NCBI RefSeq assembly: GCF_003470665.1
Contig: NZ_QRJZ01000003.1
Span: 62,001-126,000, forward strand
Reading direction: 5' to 3'
DNA: 64,000 nt
Source of the DNA: Collinsella sp. AM17-1
GTDB taxonomy: Bacteria > Actinomycetota > Coriobacteriia > Coriobacteriales > Coriobacteriaceae
The notes beneath the pieces were generated by a model. The model was given only the letters and a program-made list of their open reading frames with translations. It ran no database searches and had not been told where the DNA came from. This document shows, one piece after another, positions 55,156 through 63,878 of the stretch. Position 1 is the first letter of the stretch; each line of letters starts with the position of its first letter. Position numbers and translations under genes: made by a program.

Positions 55156-55170
55156 GATGTTGTCCTTTCG

Positions 55171-55941
55171 TTAGACAGTGAACGGTGTCCAAGCGCCTTT
55201 TTCGTCGGGGAACGTTGTATCTGATGGGAATGTCGTCGAGTCGGGCCACAGCGCCGTGCCGGGCAGGCCAGCGTCCCAACGCTTGAACGACGTAATCTTG
55301 TGCGTGCTCTCGTTGGTCTGCATCCAGAGCATCCCGTCCACGCGCTTGTCGCGGGCGGGCTCCGCGGCCTGCATGTAGTAGGGCTTGGTCGCGGATGCCG
55401 CGGCGTTCGCCTGCTTGGCTGCGGCGGTTGCCGCGCTCGCGGCCCTGTTGGCAGCGTCGGCATTGCCCTCGGCGGACGATGCCGCCGACTCGGCCCTCTT
55501 CGTCGCGGAGGTCACGGCGGCGTTTAGCGAGGCCCACTCGCGCTGGAGCGCGTCGAGCTCGTTGTCGTAGTCCTCGGACTGGCCGCCGCTGCCGTCGACG
55601 CTGCCGAGGATGACCAGCGCGAAGTCCTCGGTCGTCTCGGAGCCGGTGCCGCAGAACTCGAAGTACGCGAGGCGGCACCTCCCCGCCCCGTTGACCGCCT
55701 GCGGCGGGAGCGTGACGCTCACCGTGCCGTTGCCCACGGTCGCCGAGCAGCGCGCCCACGTGCCGTCGGCGTGGAGCACGCACAGGCGCGCGAGCTGGCA
55801 CGTCGGGGTGTACGTCGCGCCGTCCACGGTGAGCGACGCCGTTATCTTCTGGGTCTGCGTCTCGCCCCTGCGCACGGTGACGCGCTGCGGGACGGTTCCC
55901 GGGCGCTTGCGCATGTCGAGCGCTATCGCGTGGTTGATCAT
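55171..55941 (-). CDS. BppU-like phage baseplate upper protein
   Basis: The N-terminal 130 residues (RRGETQTQKITASLTVDGAT, then TVSVTLPPQAVNGAGRCRLAYFE region) match the BppU N-terminal domain that attaches receptor-binding proteins to the baseplate. A long Ala-rich coiled coil follows (about 140-200, SAASSAEGNADAANRAASAA), then a C-terminal region with DGMLWMQTNESTHKITSFKRW. Start: ATG at 55941, overlapping the previous stop by four bases. 256 residues. It directly precedes the variable tip gene, which it may carry. Confidence 0.8.
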   Translation of the reverse strand: MINHAIALDMRKRPGTVPQRVTVRRGETQTQKITASLTVDGATYTPTCQLARLCVLHADGTWARCSATVGNGTVSVTLPPQAVNGAGRCRLAYFEFCGTGSETTEDFALVILGSVDGSGGQSEDYDNELDALQREWASLNAAVTSATKRAESAASSAEGNADAANRAASAATAAAKQANAAASATKPYYMQAAEPARDKRVDGMLWMQTNESTHKITSFKRWDAGLPGTALWPDSTTFPSDTTFPDEKGAWTPFTV

Positions 55942-56324
55942 TCCTTGGCCTCCAGCGCCTTGAGCGCGTCGAGCGCGGCCCTGAAGGCCTCGACCGGGTC
56001 GACGGACTCGGTTCCCTCCCCCGTCTCGTCGGCCGTGGCCGGCTGCGGGTCGACGATGGCCGACAGCGCGTCGAAGCACGCCACGGTTGCCGCCGTGCGC
56101 CTGTCGACGTAGGACGTGGTGACGATCTCGTACGCCTGCCTCTCTTGCTGCGGTTCCTCGACCTCGCTGGCGTCGACGACCTCGCGCTTTCCGTCGTCGT
56201 ATACGGCGATGAAGATGATGCCGGCGGCGGCCGCCCGGGCGATGAGCTCGCTGTCGAATTCGGTGAGGTAGCTCTCGACGTTCCCGATGGGGTCGTGCGC
56301 CATGTAATGCGTGATCTTTGCCAT
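55938..56324 (-). CDS. Small phage protein between Tal and BppU
   Basis: A 128-residue protein with no recognised family. It starts MAKITHYMAHDPIGNVESY, has a hydrophobic stretch (AAAAGIIFIAVYDDGKREVV) and an acidic, Ala-rich C-terminus. The ATG at 56324 follows GGAGG, and its stop overlaps the next start. Short proteins in this place often connect or chaperone tail-fibre parts. Confidence 0.6.
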   Translation of the reverse strand: MAKITHYMAHDPIGNVESYLTEFDSELIARAAAAGIIFIAVYDDGKREVVDASEVEEPQQERQAYEIVTTSYVDRRTAATVACFDALSAIVDPQPATADETGEGTESVDPVEAFRAALDALKALEAKE

Positions 56325-56332
56325 GTTTCCTC

Positions 56333-59149
56333 CTAGAGACTGCAAGACGTGCAGAAGCCGTTGATGAAGTGGATGTTGCCGGTCGTGTAGTAGAACCTCA
56401 GCCTTCCGTCGTCGAGTTCTTTGAAGTCGCTCATGTACCTGATGCTCTTCTCCCCGGTCAGGCCTGTCGTCGTCGTCTCGCTGGTGTCGCTGGACGCCTT
56501 GACCGAGAGCGACGGGGAGCTGATGCGGACCGCCCCGTCCGCCTGGAATTGCAGGCCGTAGAGCGTCGTGTTGGTCGGGATGTCGCGCACCGACGTCGAG
56601 AAGTCGATATAGCCGACTCTCGACGGGGACGAGGCGCTTCCTTTCTTTCGGTAGCCCTCCATCTGGCCGTAGCCGTTCAGCATCGTGTAGCACGAGCTGT
56701 TTCCGCATGTGAAGGTTCCGCTGGCCGTGATGTTCTTCGCCGTCATGTAGTTGGTCGTCAGCACGCCTTCCTTGAGGTTCCACGTGTTCCGGCCCTTGGC
56801 GTCGGCGATGGTCCCCGTGGCGACGTAGCTCGCGTTGAGGTAGACCCTGTTGTTGCTCATGTAGAGGCCCTGCTCAGCGCCGCCGTTGGTCAGGCGGTCG
56901 AAGATGGCCTTCTGGTCCATCTGCTCGTCGTAGGCGCTCAGGATGCCGTCGGCATAGTCTTTAGCGTTCTCCTGCTCGATGGCGTGACGCGCCCCGGTCG
57001 CGGCATCGGCGTAGTCCTTGACCGCGCTCGAGTAGGCTCCGTAGGCCGCGTCGTACTCGTACATGACGGCCTTGAGCTCCTCGGCGGTCTTGCACTTGAG
57101 CACCTTATCGACCTTGTCGGCGTAGGCGCCGTACGTGCCGCCCTCGTCGGTCGTGCCGAAGGCCTTGGTGTAGCGGGGGCCGAGGACGGACGAGAGGAAC
57201 TGGGCGCTGAGCGCCTTGTTCGACTTGAGCGCGTTGAACTGCGAGGTCATCTCCTCGCGCTCCTTGTCGACGTCCTGCTTGGCCTTCTTCACGGCTGCGG
57301 CCTCCGCCTCGGTCACCACACCGTCTTTGGCTAGGTCGTTGACCGTGGTGTCGAGGTCCCTAAGGGACTGGTTGAGGTCGTAGGCGCTCTGATTCGCTTT
57401 GTTCAGTGCAGCCACGAGGACAGGCGAGGAATGATTGACCGAGCCGTCCCCGTAGGTGATGCGGTCCATCTCCCAGATGAAATAACCGTTCTCCCACTCG
57501 GGGATGTCTTCCGACCATCCCAGCTCGGGATTTTGCATGTTCAGCGGCGGCACTGTGTCGGACTGATTCTTCGCGTAGAGTTTCACGGTCGACTTGACCA
57601 CGGCGTTCGTCGTGGCGATGTCCTTGCCGTCGAGCTTGGCGCCGGGGCCTAGATGGACCTCGCTCTCGTCGAGGTTCCAGTAGTTCTTGCCGCTCCTGTC
57701 CTGGATGGTGCCGGCCTTGATCAGGTCGCCGAGCATCGTGCCGAAGCAGATGAACTCGGCGAAGAAGCCCTTTCCCGTGCCGAACGTGCGCCAGTCCCAC
57801 GAGCCGTCGGCCTTGCAGCCGCCGGCGATGCGGAAGCCCTGGGAGCACAGCTGCATGGCCATGCCGTCGCCGGTCGTCGAGCGGCCGTCCGCGTCGAGGG
57901 GCACGGAGCCGAATATCAGGCCGCGCTCGAAGCTCGTGTGGACGTAGCTGTTGCCCGCGAGGTTGAACTGCACATTCATGCTGTCCATGACCTGCTGGAG
58001 GTACGACGGCGGCGTGGATGCCGCCACATCCCAGCTGGACGAGCGCTTGGACAGGCTCGACAGCTTCTGCTGCTGCGCCAGCCACATGTCCGCGATTGTC
58101 TCGGTCACGTTGCCGAGCGTCACGCGGACGGTGCCGCCGAGCTGGTCGGTGACTAGCTTGGTCACACGACCCTCGCAGCGCAGCGCCGGGCTGAATGCCG
58201 TGTCGACGATCTGCACGTCGTCGCCGACCGCCACGCCCTCCCAGTCGCGCCCGAACTGCATGAGGTCGACGGCGTCGGCCTCGTAGGTCATTCCCGGCTC
58301 CTTGCGGGAGTCGAGGTATGCGCGGGTCTCGGCGAGCAGCGTCGCCGCGTCCTCGCAATTTGAATTTTCATATTGTCCGAACACGTGCGCGCGCCCGCCC
58401 CTGCCGTCGGGTCGCCCGTACAGCCCGAGCGCGGTCGCATCCTCCACGTAGTTCTTGCCGTTGTTGATGTCGCCGAACGTCAGCTTGCGCCCGTAGCCGC
58501 CCGTGTCGGTCTCGATTCCCTTGCCGTAGCCGTAGCAGGCGGTGATCGCCCCGTAGTGCTCGGTGCGGGAGACGGATGCCAGGTCCTTGGTGTAGGTGAA
58601 CCGGCGGTGGCCGCCCTTCGCGCCTCGATGCGAGCGGATGCCCACCCTGCGAGAGGTCACCTTTCCGCCGGATACGGTGATTTCAGTCTCAAGCTCGCCG
58701 CCGCATTCCAAGATTGACTGGAGCGCCTCGCGCGCCGAGGTGTGGTAGAAGGTCAGGCCCTTGTCGACGGTGCCGGTCCGGTCGACCGTTCCGGCGGTCC
58801 AGCGGGTCGGCCCAAGGCAGACATTCAGCGCCTGCAAGAAGCCGTAGCCGTAGGGGCGCTTGTCCTCGATATAGTCGCCGTACGTCTCGCAGATTGAGTT
58901 GATAGCCGTGTCCGTGTAGACCGTATCGCCTCCGGCGTGGAGGCCCTTGGGGTCTTGGCAGACGTGCTCGTGGACCTTGCCGAGGCGGTCGGCCCAGACG
59001 AGGCGGTAGCCCTGCTTGAGCGCGAAGGTCGTGACGATGTCCACGCTGTCCTCGCCGTTGAGCTCGTCGGTATGGGTGAGGGAGAGCAGCTCCTCGGGGC
59101 CGATTGTCGATACGTAGGCGTCCTGCCACGTGTATACGTCAATTCGCAC
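56333..59149 (-). CDS. Tal-like phage tail protein (tail spike / minor structural protein)
   Basis: A 938-residue structural protein directly after Dit. The N-terminal 380 residues (RIDVYTWQDAYVSTIGPEEL onward, with TYEADAVDLMQFGRDWEGV) resemble the gp27-like hub fold of siphophage Tal proteins, which often carry peptidase activity. The middle has helical coiled-coil segments (VTEAEAAAVKKAKQDVDKER) and the C-terminus reads as beta-rich. No clear peptidase motif was found. GTG start immediately after the Dit stop. Confidence 0.8.
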   Translation of the reverse strand: MRIDVYTWQDAYVSTIGPEELLSLTHTDELNGEDSVDIVTTFALKQGYRLVWADRLGKVHEHVCQDPKGLHAGGDTVYTDTAINSICETYGDYIEDKRPYGYGFLQALNVCLGPTRWTAGTVDRTGTVDKGLTFYHTSAREALQSILECGGELETEITVSGGKVTSRRVGIRSHRGAKGGHRRFTYTKDLASVSRTEHYGAITACYGYGKGIETDTGGYGRKLTFGDINNGKNYVEDATALGLYGRPDGRGGRAHVFGQYENSNCEDAATLLAETRAYLDSRKEPGMTYEADAVDLMQFGRDWEGVAVGDDVQIVDTAFSPALRCEGRVTKLVTDQLGGTVRVTLGNVTETIADMWLAQQQKLSSLSKRSSSWDVAASTPPSYLQQVMDSMNVQFNLAGNSYVHTSFERGLIFGSVPLDADGRSTTGDGMAMQLCSQGFRIAGGCKADGSWDWRTFGTGKGFFAEFICFGTMLGDLIKAGTIQDRSGKNYWNLDESEVHLGPGAKLDGKDIATTNAVVKSTVKLYAKNQSDTVPPLNMQNPELGWSEDIPEWENGYFIWEMDRITYGDGSVNHSSPVLVAALNKANQSAYDLNQSLRDLDTTVNDLAKDGVVTEAEAAAVKKAKQDVDKEREEMTSQFNALKSNKALSAQFLSSVLGPRYTKAFGTTDEGGTYGAYADKVDKVLKCKTAEELKAVMYEYDAAYGAYSSAVKDYADAATGARHAIEQENAKDYADGILSAYDEQMDQKAIFDRLTNGGAEQGLYMSNNRVYLNASYVATGTIADAKGRNTWNLKEGVLTTNYMTAKNITASGTFTCGNSSCYTMLNGYGQMEGYRKKGSASSPSRVGYIDFSTSVRDIPTNTTLYGLQFQADGAVRISSPSLSVKASSDTSETTTTGLTGEKSIRYMSDFKELDDGRLRFYYTTGNIHFINGFCTSCSL

Positions 59150-59848
59150 CTAGAGCCACCTCTCCTCCCATTCGAGCGTCGCGGTGCCGCCGCTCGTCTT
59201 GATCTGCTGCACGCCGTCGAGCGAGAAGAAGTCGCTCGCGACGGTCACGGGCCAGTCCGCGCCGTTGACCGTGCAGCGCTCCGCGCGCATGTCCAGCACG
59301 ACGGTCTGCGCGCCGGTGAACGACGCCTCGACACGGACGAAGCGCCCGGTCGAGACATTAGTGAATGTCCAGCTCGAGCCTGCCGGGGGCCTGCACGTGA
59401 CCGTAGGGTAGGCCCTGTAGTTGCCCCCGGCGGCGACGGCGCGCTGGGATGCCGACACCTGCTCGGAGCGTCGCTGCCCGTAGGCGGCGGGGTCTGCACA
59501 GTAGAACCCGAGCGTGAGATTCGGCATGTGCGCGTTGCGCCCCTGCTCCGCCCCTCCCCTGTAGCGCGCGAGCATGTAGCGCTCGGGAGCGTCGTCGAGC
59601 ACGAGGGCCTTCTCGCCGCCGGACAGCGCCGAGGCGAGCACGGCCCTTGCCTCGGCGACCTCGTCGAGGGAGCCGCCGACGATGTTGCAGTCGACCGCTA
59701 TCTCGACGGGCTCGAGGCCCGTGGCGCGGATATGCGAGCCGTCCATGCCGGGGACCTCGGTCTCATCGAGCCGCACCTTGGGGACAATCGGTCTCGTGAC
59801 CTTGGTCACCAGCAGGTACGGCGTGAGGTCGATTCCGCCGAATATCAT
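59150..59848 (-). CDS. Distal tail protein (Dit-like, phage tail family)
   Basis: A 232-residue protein that forms the hub ring at the tail tip. The N-terminal part MIFGGIDLTPYLLVTKV and the LALVLDDAPERYMLARY-type segment (here KALVLDDAPERYMLARYRG) are usual in this family. The ATG at 59848 overlaps the tape-measure stop by four bases; the longer frame upstream is a shadow of the tape measure. Place between tape measure and Tal fits. Confidence 0.85.
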   Translation of the reverse strand: MIFGGIDLTPYLLVTKVTRPIVPKVRLDETEVPGMDGSHIRATGLEPVEIAVDCNIVGGSLDEVAEARAVLASALSGGEKALVLDDAPERYMLARYRGGAEQGRNAHMPNLTLGFYCADPAAYGQRRSEQVSASQRAVAAGGNYRAYPTVTCRPPAGSSWTFTNVSTGRFVRVEASFTGAQTVVLDMRAERCTVNGADWPVTVASDFFSLDGVQQIKTSGGTATLEWEERWL

Positions 59849-62316
59849 GCGAACCCCCTTGCGGCGAGCGTGTGCCTGCCGCGCATCGCGATGGCGGAGG
59901 AGACGCGCTCCGAGTCGATGTACAGGTTTCCGTCCTTGTCCCGGATCTGCTCGAGGATGGACAGGATGCCGGCGAGGGCGTCGTCGGAATCCTCCTCGGG
60001 ACGCGCAGGCGTGTAGACCGCGGACGGCGCGACGGTCAGGCCCGTCGAGAGCATCCCCTGCGCGGTGTCCATGGCGCCGCTGATTGCGGAGACCACGGTG
60101 CCGGTGCCGGAGCCGATGCCCTGCGCCCAGCCCTGCATGAGGGCCTTGCCCGAGAAGGTCGTGTAGCCGTGCCCGGAGAAGGGGCCGACCTTTGCCGGCG
60201 AGAACGGGAAGAAGGAGCGGATTCTGGAGACTGCGCCGGAGACCGCCGAGGTCACCGAGCCGATAGCGGACATGATGCCGTCCTTCAGGCCGTTGAGTAT
60301 CGACTTGCCGGAGTTGAAGAGCCAGTTGCGCGCACCCGAGAAGAACCCGGTGATCTTGCCCTTGATGCTCGTGACGGTCCTGTAGACGGAGTTGATTCCG
60401 TTGGACGCCGCGCTCTTGATGCCCTCCCAGATGGACGAGCAGGCGCTCTTGATGCTCCCCCACATGCTCGACCACGTGGAGCTGATGCTGTTGAGCACGG
60501 AGCTGATCACGCCGCTGACCTGATTTATCGCCGAGTTGACGGCAAACTTGATGCGTCCCCAGACCACCTCGGCGAAATCGCGGACGGTGTCCCACACGCT
60601 TGACCAAATCGAGCTGATTCCATCGAGCGTGGACGTTATCACGGACTCGACGACCCCGATGGCCGCTCGCACGGCGAACTCAATCTGCGACCAGACGAGC
60701 TCGGCTACCGACTTGATGGTGTTCCAGACCGTATCCCAGTCGCCACTTATCGCGGCGGTGACCGTGGAGATGACTGTCTGCACCACGGCCATCGCGACCT
60801 GGACGGCAGTGGAGATTGCATCCATCACGCCAGTCAGGACAGCGGAGATCACCGGCCAGACCGCGTGCCAGACGGCGGAGATGATGCCCATCGCCACCTG
60901 AATCGCGCCCTGGATGAGCGGCATCGCCGCCAGCACGGCGGACAGCACGGACTGCACGGCGGGCATGGCGATGGCGACGAGCTGCGAGACGGTCGTCATC
61001 ACGTCCGCGATGACACCGACCAGGAAGCCGATGACCGGCGACAGCGCCTGCACGATGCCGAGCACCACCTGTATGCCGGTGGAGAGCACCGGCAGCACGG
61101 CCTGCGCGATGTTGAGCAGCGCCGTGCCGATTGGCGCGATGAGCGGCGCGATGAACCCGATTGCCGCCTTGATGCCGTTGCCGACGGACGTGGCCACGCC
61201 CAGGATGGCCTGAAGCGCCGAGCAGATCTGCGAGGAGTCCACCTTCGGCAGCTTGATACCGATGCCGGCGAGCGCGCCGACGGCGATGTTCCACGCCGTG
61301 GCGAGCGCCTCGGACACGATGGGCGTGAGCACCGACGCGATGCCGGAGAGCGCCGCGGGGAGCGCCTTGATGATGCCCTGCCCGATCTGTGCGACGCGCG
61401 GCGCGATGTTCTTGGCGACCGCGCCGACGGACGTGAGCAGCTGCTCGGTGAGCTGCGAGAAGTCCACGTCGTCTCGGCCCAGACCGGTGAGGAAGTTCTC
61501 CCATGATGCCTTGGCCATGCCGATGGAGCCGGAGATGGTCGTCGCGGCCTCCTTGGAGGTCGTGCCGGTGATGCCCATCTCGGACTGCACGGTGTGGATG
61601 GCCTCGACCACGTCGGCGTAGCTGTCGATGGTGAGGTCGGCGGTCTTGCCCTGCGCCGCGCGCAGCTTGTTGGCGTCCGCGATGAGTCGCTCCATCTCGG
61701 ACTTCGTGCCGCCGTAGCCCAGCTTCAGGTTGTCCAGCATCGTATAGTTCTGCTTGGCAAAACCTTGGTAGGCGTTCTGGACGTCGGCCATGTCCGAGCC
61801 CATCTTGTTGACGTTGTCCGCCATGTCGCCCATCGCCGTGTTGGCGGACTCGGCGGCCTTCGCCACGTCGCCGCCGCACGAGCTCACGAGCGATGCGGCG
61901 AAGCTGGTCGCCTGGGTCATGTATTGGTTTGCGCTCATGCCGCACGTCTTGTACGCTTCCGCGGCGTATCCCTGCAGTTTGCCGGACGCGGAGCCGAAGA
62001 GCGTATCGACGCCGCCGACCAGCTGCTCGTAGTCGGCGTATGCGGATACCGCAGCGCCGCCGATTGCGGTCACCGCCGTGGTGAGCGCGCCCATGCCAGC
62101 CGCGGCGACGGTGCCCACGCCCCTGGCGACGGTGCCGAGCCCGCTCAGCAGCCCGCCCGAGCGCTTGACGCCGCCGTCCACGCCGGAGGTCATCGAGTCG
62201 CCGAATGTCTTTCCGGCCTTGGAGCCCGTGTCGCCGAACTCGGAGCAGACCGCGCCGGCGAAGCCCTTCATGGACGGCATGAGCGTGATGCATGCCGAGC
62301 CTACGCTAGTCGCCAT
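59845..62316 (-). CDS. Phage tail tape measure protein
   Basis: Sets tail length and passes into the cell on DNA injection. The 823 residues are rich in Ala, Gly, Ile, Val and Ser with long hydrophobic stretches (about 320-500) and repeated amphipathic blocks such as SSIWSSVWDTVRDFAEVVWG and STWSSMWGSIKSACSSIWEG. The N-terminal third is helical (KLGYGGTKSEMERLIADAN). The ATG with AGGAGG five bases ahead overlaps the chaperone fusion stop. It is the largest gene after Tal in this module and matches the tape-measure position. Confidence 0.9.
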   Translation of the reverse strand: MATSVGSACITLMPSMKGFAGAVCSEFGDTGSKAGKTFGDSMTSGVDGGVKRSGGLLSGLGTVARGVGTVAAAGMGALTTAVTAIGGAAVSAYADYEQLVGGVDTLFGSASGKLQGYAAEAYKTCGMSANQYMTQATSFAASLVSSCGGDVAKAAESANTAMGDMADNVNKMGSDMADVQNAYQGFAKQNYTMLDNLKLGYGGTKSEMERLIADANKLRAAQGKTADLTIDSYADVVEAIHTVQSEMGITGTTSKEAATTISGSIGMAKASWENFLTGLGRDDVDFSQLTEQLLTSVGAVAKNIAPRVAQIGQGIIKALPAALSGIASVLTPIVSEALATAWNIAVGALAGIGIKLPKVDSSQICSALQAILGVATSVGNGIKAAIGFIAPLIAPIGTALLNIAQAVLPVLSTGIQVVLGIVQALSPVIGFLVGVIADVMTTVSQLVAIAMPAVQSVLSAVLAAMPLIQGAIQVAMGIISAVWHAVWPVISAVLTGVMDAISTAVQVAMAVVQTVISTVTAAISGDWDTVWNTIKSVAELVWSQIEFAVRAAIGVVESVITSTLDGISSIWSSVWDTVRDFAEVVWGRIKFAVNSAINQVSGVISSVLNSISSTWSSMWGSIKSACSSIWEGIKSAASNGINSVYRTVTSIKGKITGFFSGARNWLFNSGKSILNGLKDGIMSAIGSVTSAVSGAVSRIRSFFPFSPAKVGPFSGHGYTTFSGKALMQGWAQGIGSGTGTVVSAISGAMDTAQGMLSTGLTVAPSAVYTPARPEEDSDDALAGILSILEQIRDKDGNLYIDSERVSSAIAMRGRHTLAARGFA

Positions 62317-62949
62317 CCCGTCCTCCTAATCCTAGAATCTCGTCGATTTCCGCCCTGTTCGCGAGGGCGTTGCGCTGGTGCCTCTTGAGCTCCGCGAGCT
62401 GCCCGGGCGTCTTGAGCGGCTGCGGCTCCTGCGGCGGCCGATGCTTCTTGTCGCTCAGCCCCCACGCGAGGCTCCTGAGCTGGTGCTCGATGCGCCAGAG
62501 CATGTACGTCTCCTCGCTCCACTTGAGCTCCGGGTACATGCGGCGCGCGCACCTCGACTCCTTGGGAAGCTGCTCCCACAGGAGGGCGGCGCGCCGGAGG
62601 TCGTCCGGTCCGCCCTCGAGCGGGAGGTCGATGCCGTAGTACTGGCGGAAGTCCGCTACGACTTCTGCGCGGTGCCCTTCGAGCTCGAGGACGAACCCTG
62701 GGAGTTTTTTGCCTTCGCCGCCTCGAATGCGGCCTGCATGAGCACGCCCGTGGACTCGACGGAGCCGCCGAGGCGCTCCATGTACTCCTCGTCACGGCCC
62801 GCGAAGACGCGCTCGAAGGCCTCGAACATCCCGCCCGGCTCGGTCTCGCTCTTGGCGAACTGCTTGTTGGTCTTGTAGCTGAGCAGCTCGTCGAGGTCTG
62901 CGGTGAACTCCCCGTCGATGCCGGTGATGGTGAACGTGAGCTCGGTCAT
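62306..62949 (-). CDS. Tail assembly chaperone, -1 frameshift fusion (G-T type)
   Basis: Long form made by a -1 slip: 82 residues in the first frame, then 132 residues in the -1 frame from 62704 to the TAG at 62308-62306, 214 in total. The -1 part reads ELEGHRAEVVADFRQYYGID, then LLWEQLPKESRCARRMYPEL, a pattern usual in the T part of tail chaperones, and has no good start of its own before the internal ATG at 62539. It ends overlapping the tape-measure start. The two-frame layout in front of the tape measure is the classical arrangement of lambda-type G/GT proteins. Confidence 0.82.
62656..62949 (-). CDS. Tail assembly chaperone, short form (G type)
   Basis: A 97-residue protein with the pattern MTELTFTITGIDGEFTADL at its start and a helical FEAFERVFAGRDEEYMERLG. 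It ends in a Ser-rich tail beyond the slippery site. Its ATG overlaps the major tail stop (TAATG). As in other siphophages, it is presumably made in excess over the fusion and coats the tape measure before tail-tube assembly. Confidence 0.82.
   Translation of the reverse strand: MTELTFTITGIDGEFTADLDELLSYKTNKQFAKSETEPGGMFEAFERVFAGRDEEYMERLGGSVESTGVLMQAAFEAAKAKNSQGSSSSSKGTAQKS
62704..62710 (-). other. -1 frameshift slippery heptamer A AAA AAC
   Basis: The zero frame reads GCA AAA AAC, so tRNAs can slip back one base in the canonical X XXY YYZ manner. The -1 frame is open upstream of and beyond this point down to 62306. Confidence 0.85.
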
Positions 62950-63527
62950 TACTTGCCCTCCGCGGTCTCGGTGGACTGGATGTAGTCGTAGCAGGTGTTG
63001 CCGTCCTCGTCGGTGAGGTACTTGACCGTGAGGGCGCGCGCGGCGAGCTCGCCCACGGCAAGGGTGAGGTCGTCAAGCTCGGAGGACTGGGCGAGCGGCA
63101 CCACCTTGCGCCAGCGGCGGCCGTCCTTGAGCACGAGCTCGAGCACGGCGGGCCACGTCTCAGTGGAGTCGCCGTTGTGCTTGACCGTGATCATGCCGGC
63201 CTCGTCCTTGACGTTGTCGGAGCCGTACATGACCTTGAGGGTCGCGGCCTTGATCTCGGCGAGCGTGAGCTGCGCGCTCTCGACGCGGGAGGTCTGCGGC
63301 GACGCCATGAGGTCGCCGTTCATGTCCTTGATGTCCTCGGAGTCGCTGTCGAGCGTCTCGACGTAGCCGTCCTCGCTGATGTAGCCGAGGCATTTCCACG
63401 CCTCGGGCAGCGCGGTCCTGTAGTCGGTCGGCAGCGCCGTTTCGGCGGGCGCGGTGAAGATGTAGCCGCCCTTTACTCCCTTGGCGCTGGAGACGTTGGC
63501 GACGTTGTTTTTGTTGCTTTCTGCCAT
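62949..63527 (-). CDS. Phage major tail tube protein
   Basis: A 192-residue protein forming the tail tube rings. It reads KGGYIFTAPAETALPTDY early, then AWKCLGYISEDGYVET and ends in an acidic tail. Composition and size match phi13/TP901-type tube proteins. Position between the tail terminator and the chaperone pair supports this. ATG with AAGGAGC upstream. Confidence 0.82.
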   Translation of the reverse strand: MAESNKNNVANVSSAKGVKGGYIFTAPAETALPTDYRTALPEAWKCLGYISEDGYVETLDSDSEDIKDMNGDLMASPQTSRVESAQLTLAEIKAATLKVMYGSDNVKDEAGMITVKHNGDSTETWPAVLELVLKDGRRWRKVVPLAQSSELDDLTLAVGELAARALTVKYLTDEDGNTCYDYIQSTETAEGK

Positions 63528-63536
63528 GATTGCTCC

Positions 63537-63878
63537 TTATTCGCAGATGGTCAGGTTGATGTTCGTCTGGTATCTGGGAGTCCCCGTGTCGGGGTCGTCC
63601 CATCGGTAGGTGCCGTCGGGCACGGCGGAGAACACGTTCGGCTCGTCCTCGATGGCGGCGCACGCCCGCTCGACGGCCTCGGCGATCTCGCGTGCGCGCC
63701 TGCGGGTCTTCGCCCACGACGTGGCGAGCACTCGCGGGGACTGGATGAATCGTGTCGCGCTCGTGGCGGCGAGGGTGACCTGGACGAACTCATCGGGTCT
63801 CTCGCGCGGAACGTCCGGCACGCATTTGATGCCGGTCGCGTCCATGAGCCGCTTGGCGACCACCCTCTCGATGTCCAT
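63537..63878 (-). CDS. Probable phage tail terminator protein
   Basis: A 113-residue protein: MDIERVVAKRLMDATGIKC, then DEFVQVTLAATSATRF and a helical REIAEAVERACAAIEDEP. The mixed alpha/beta pattern and place just upstream of the major tail gene fit tail-terminator or tail-completion proteins. The ATG overlaps the previous stop (TGATG). Confidence 0.68.
   Translation of the reverse strand: MDIERVVAKRLMDATGIKCVPDVPRERPDEFVQVTLAATSATRFIQSPRVLATSWAKTRRRAREIAEAVERACAAIEDEPNVFSAVPDGTYRWDDPDTGTPRYQTNINLTICE

Noticed and set aside
59849-60607. N-terminal 253-codon extension of the Dit gene
   Set aside because: This part overlaps the tape-measure gene in another frame, is His/Arg-rich shadow, and the ATG at 59848 gives a normal Dit.
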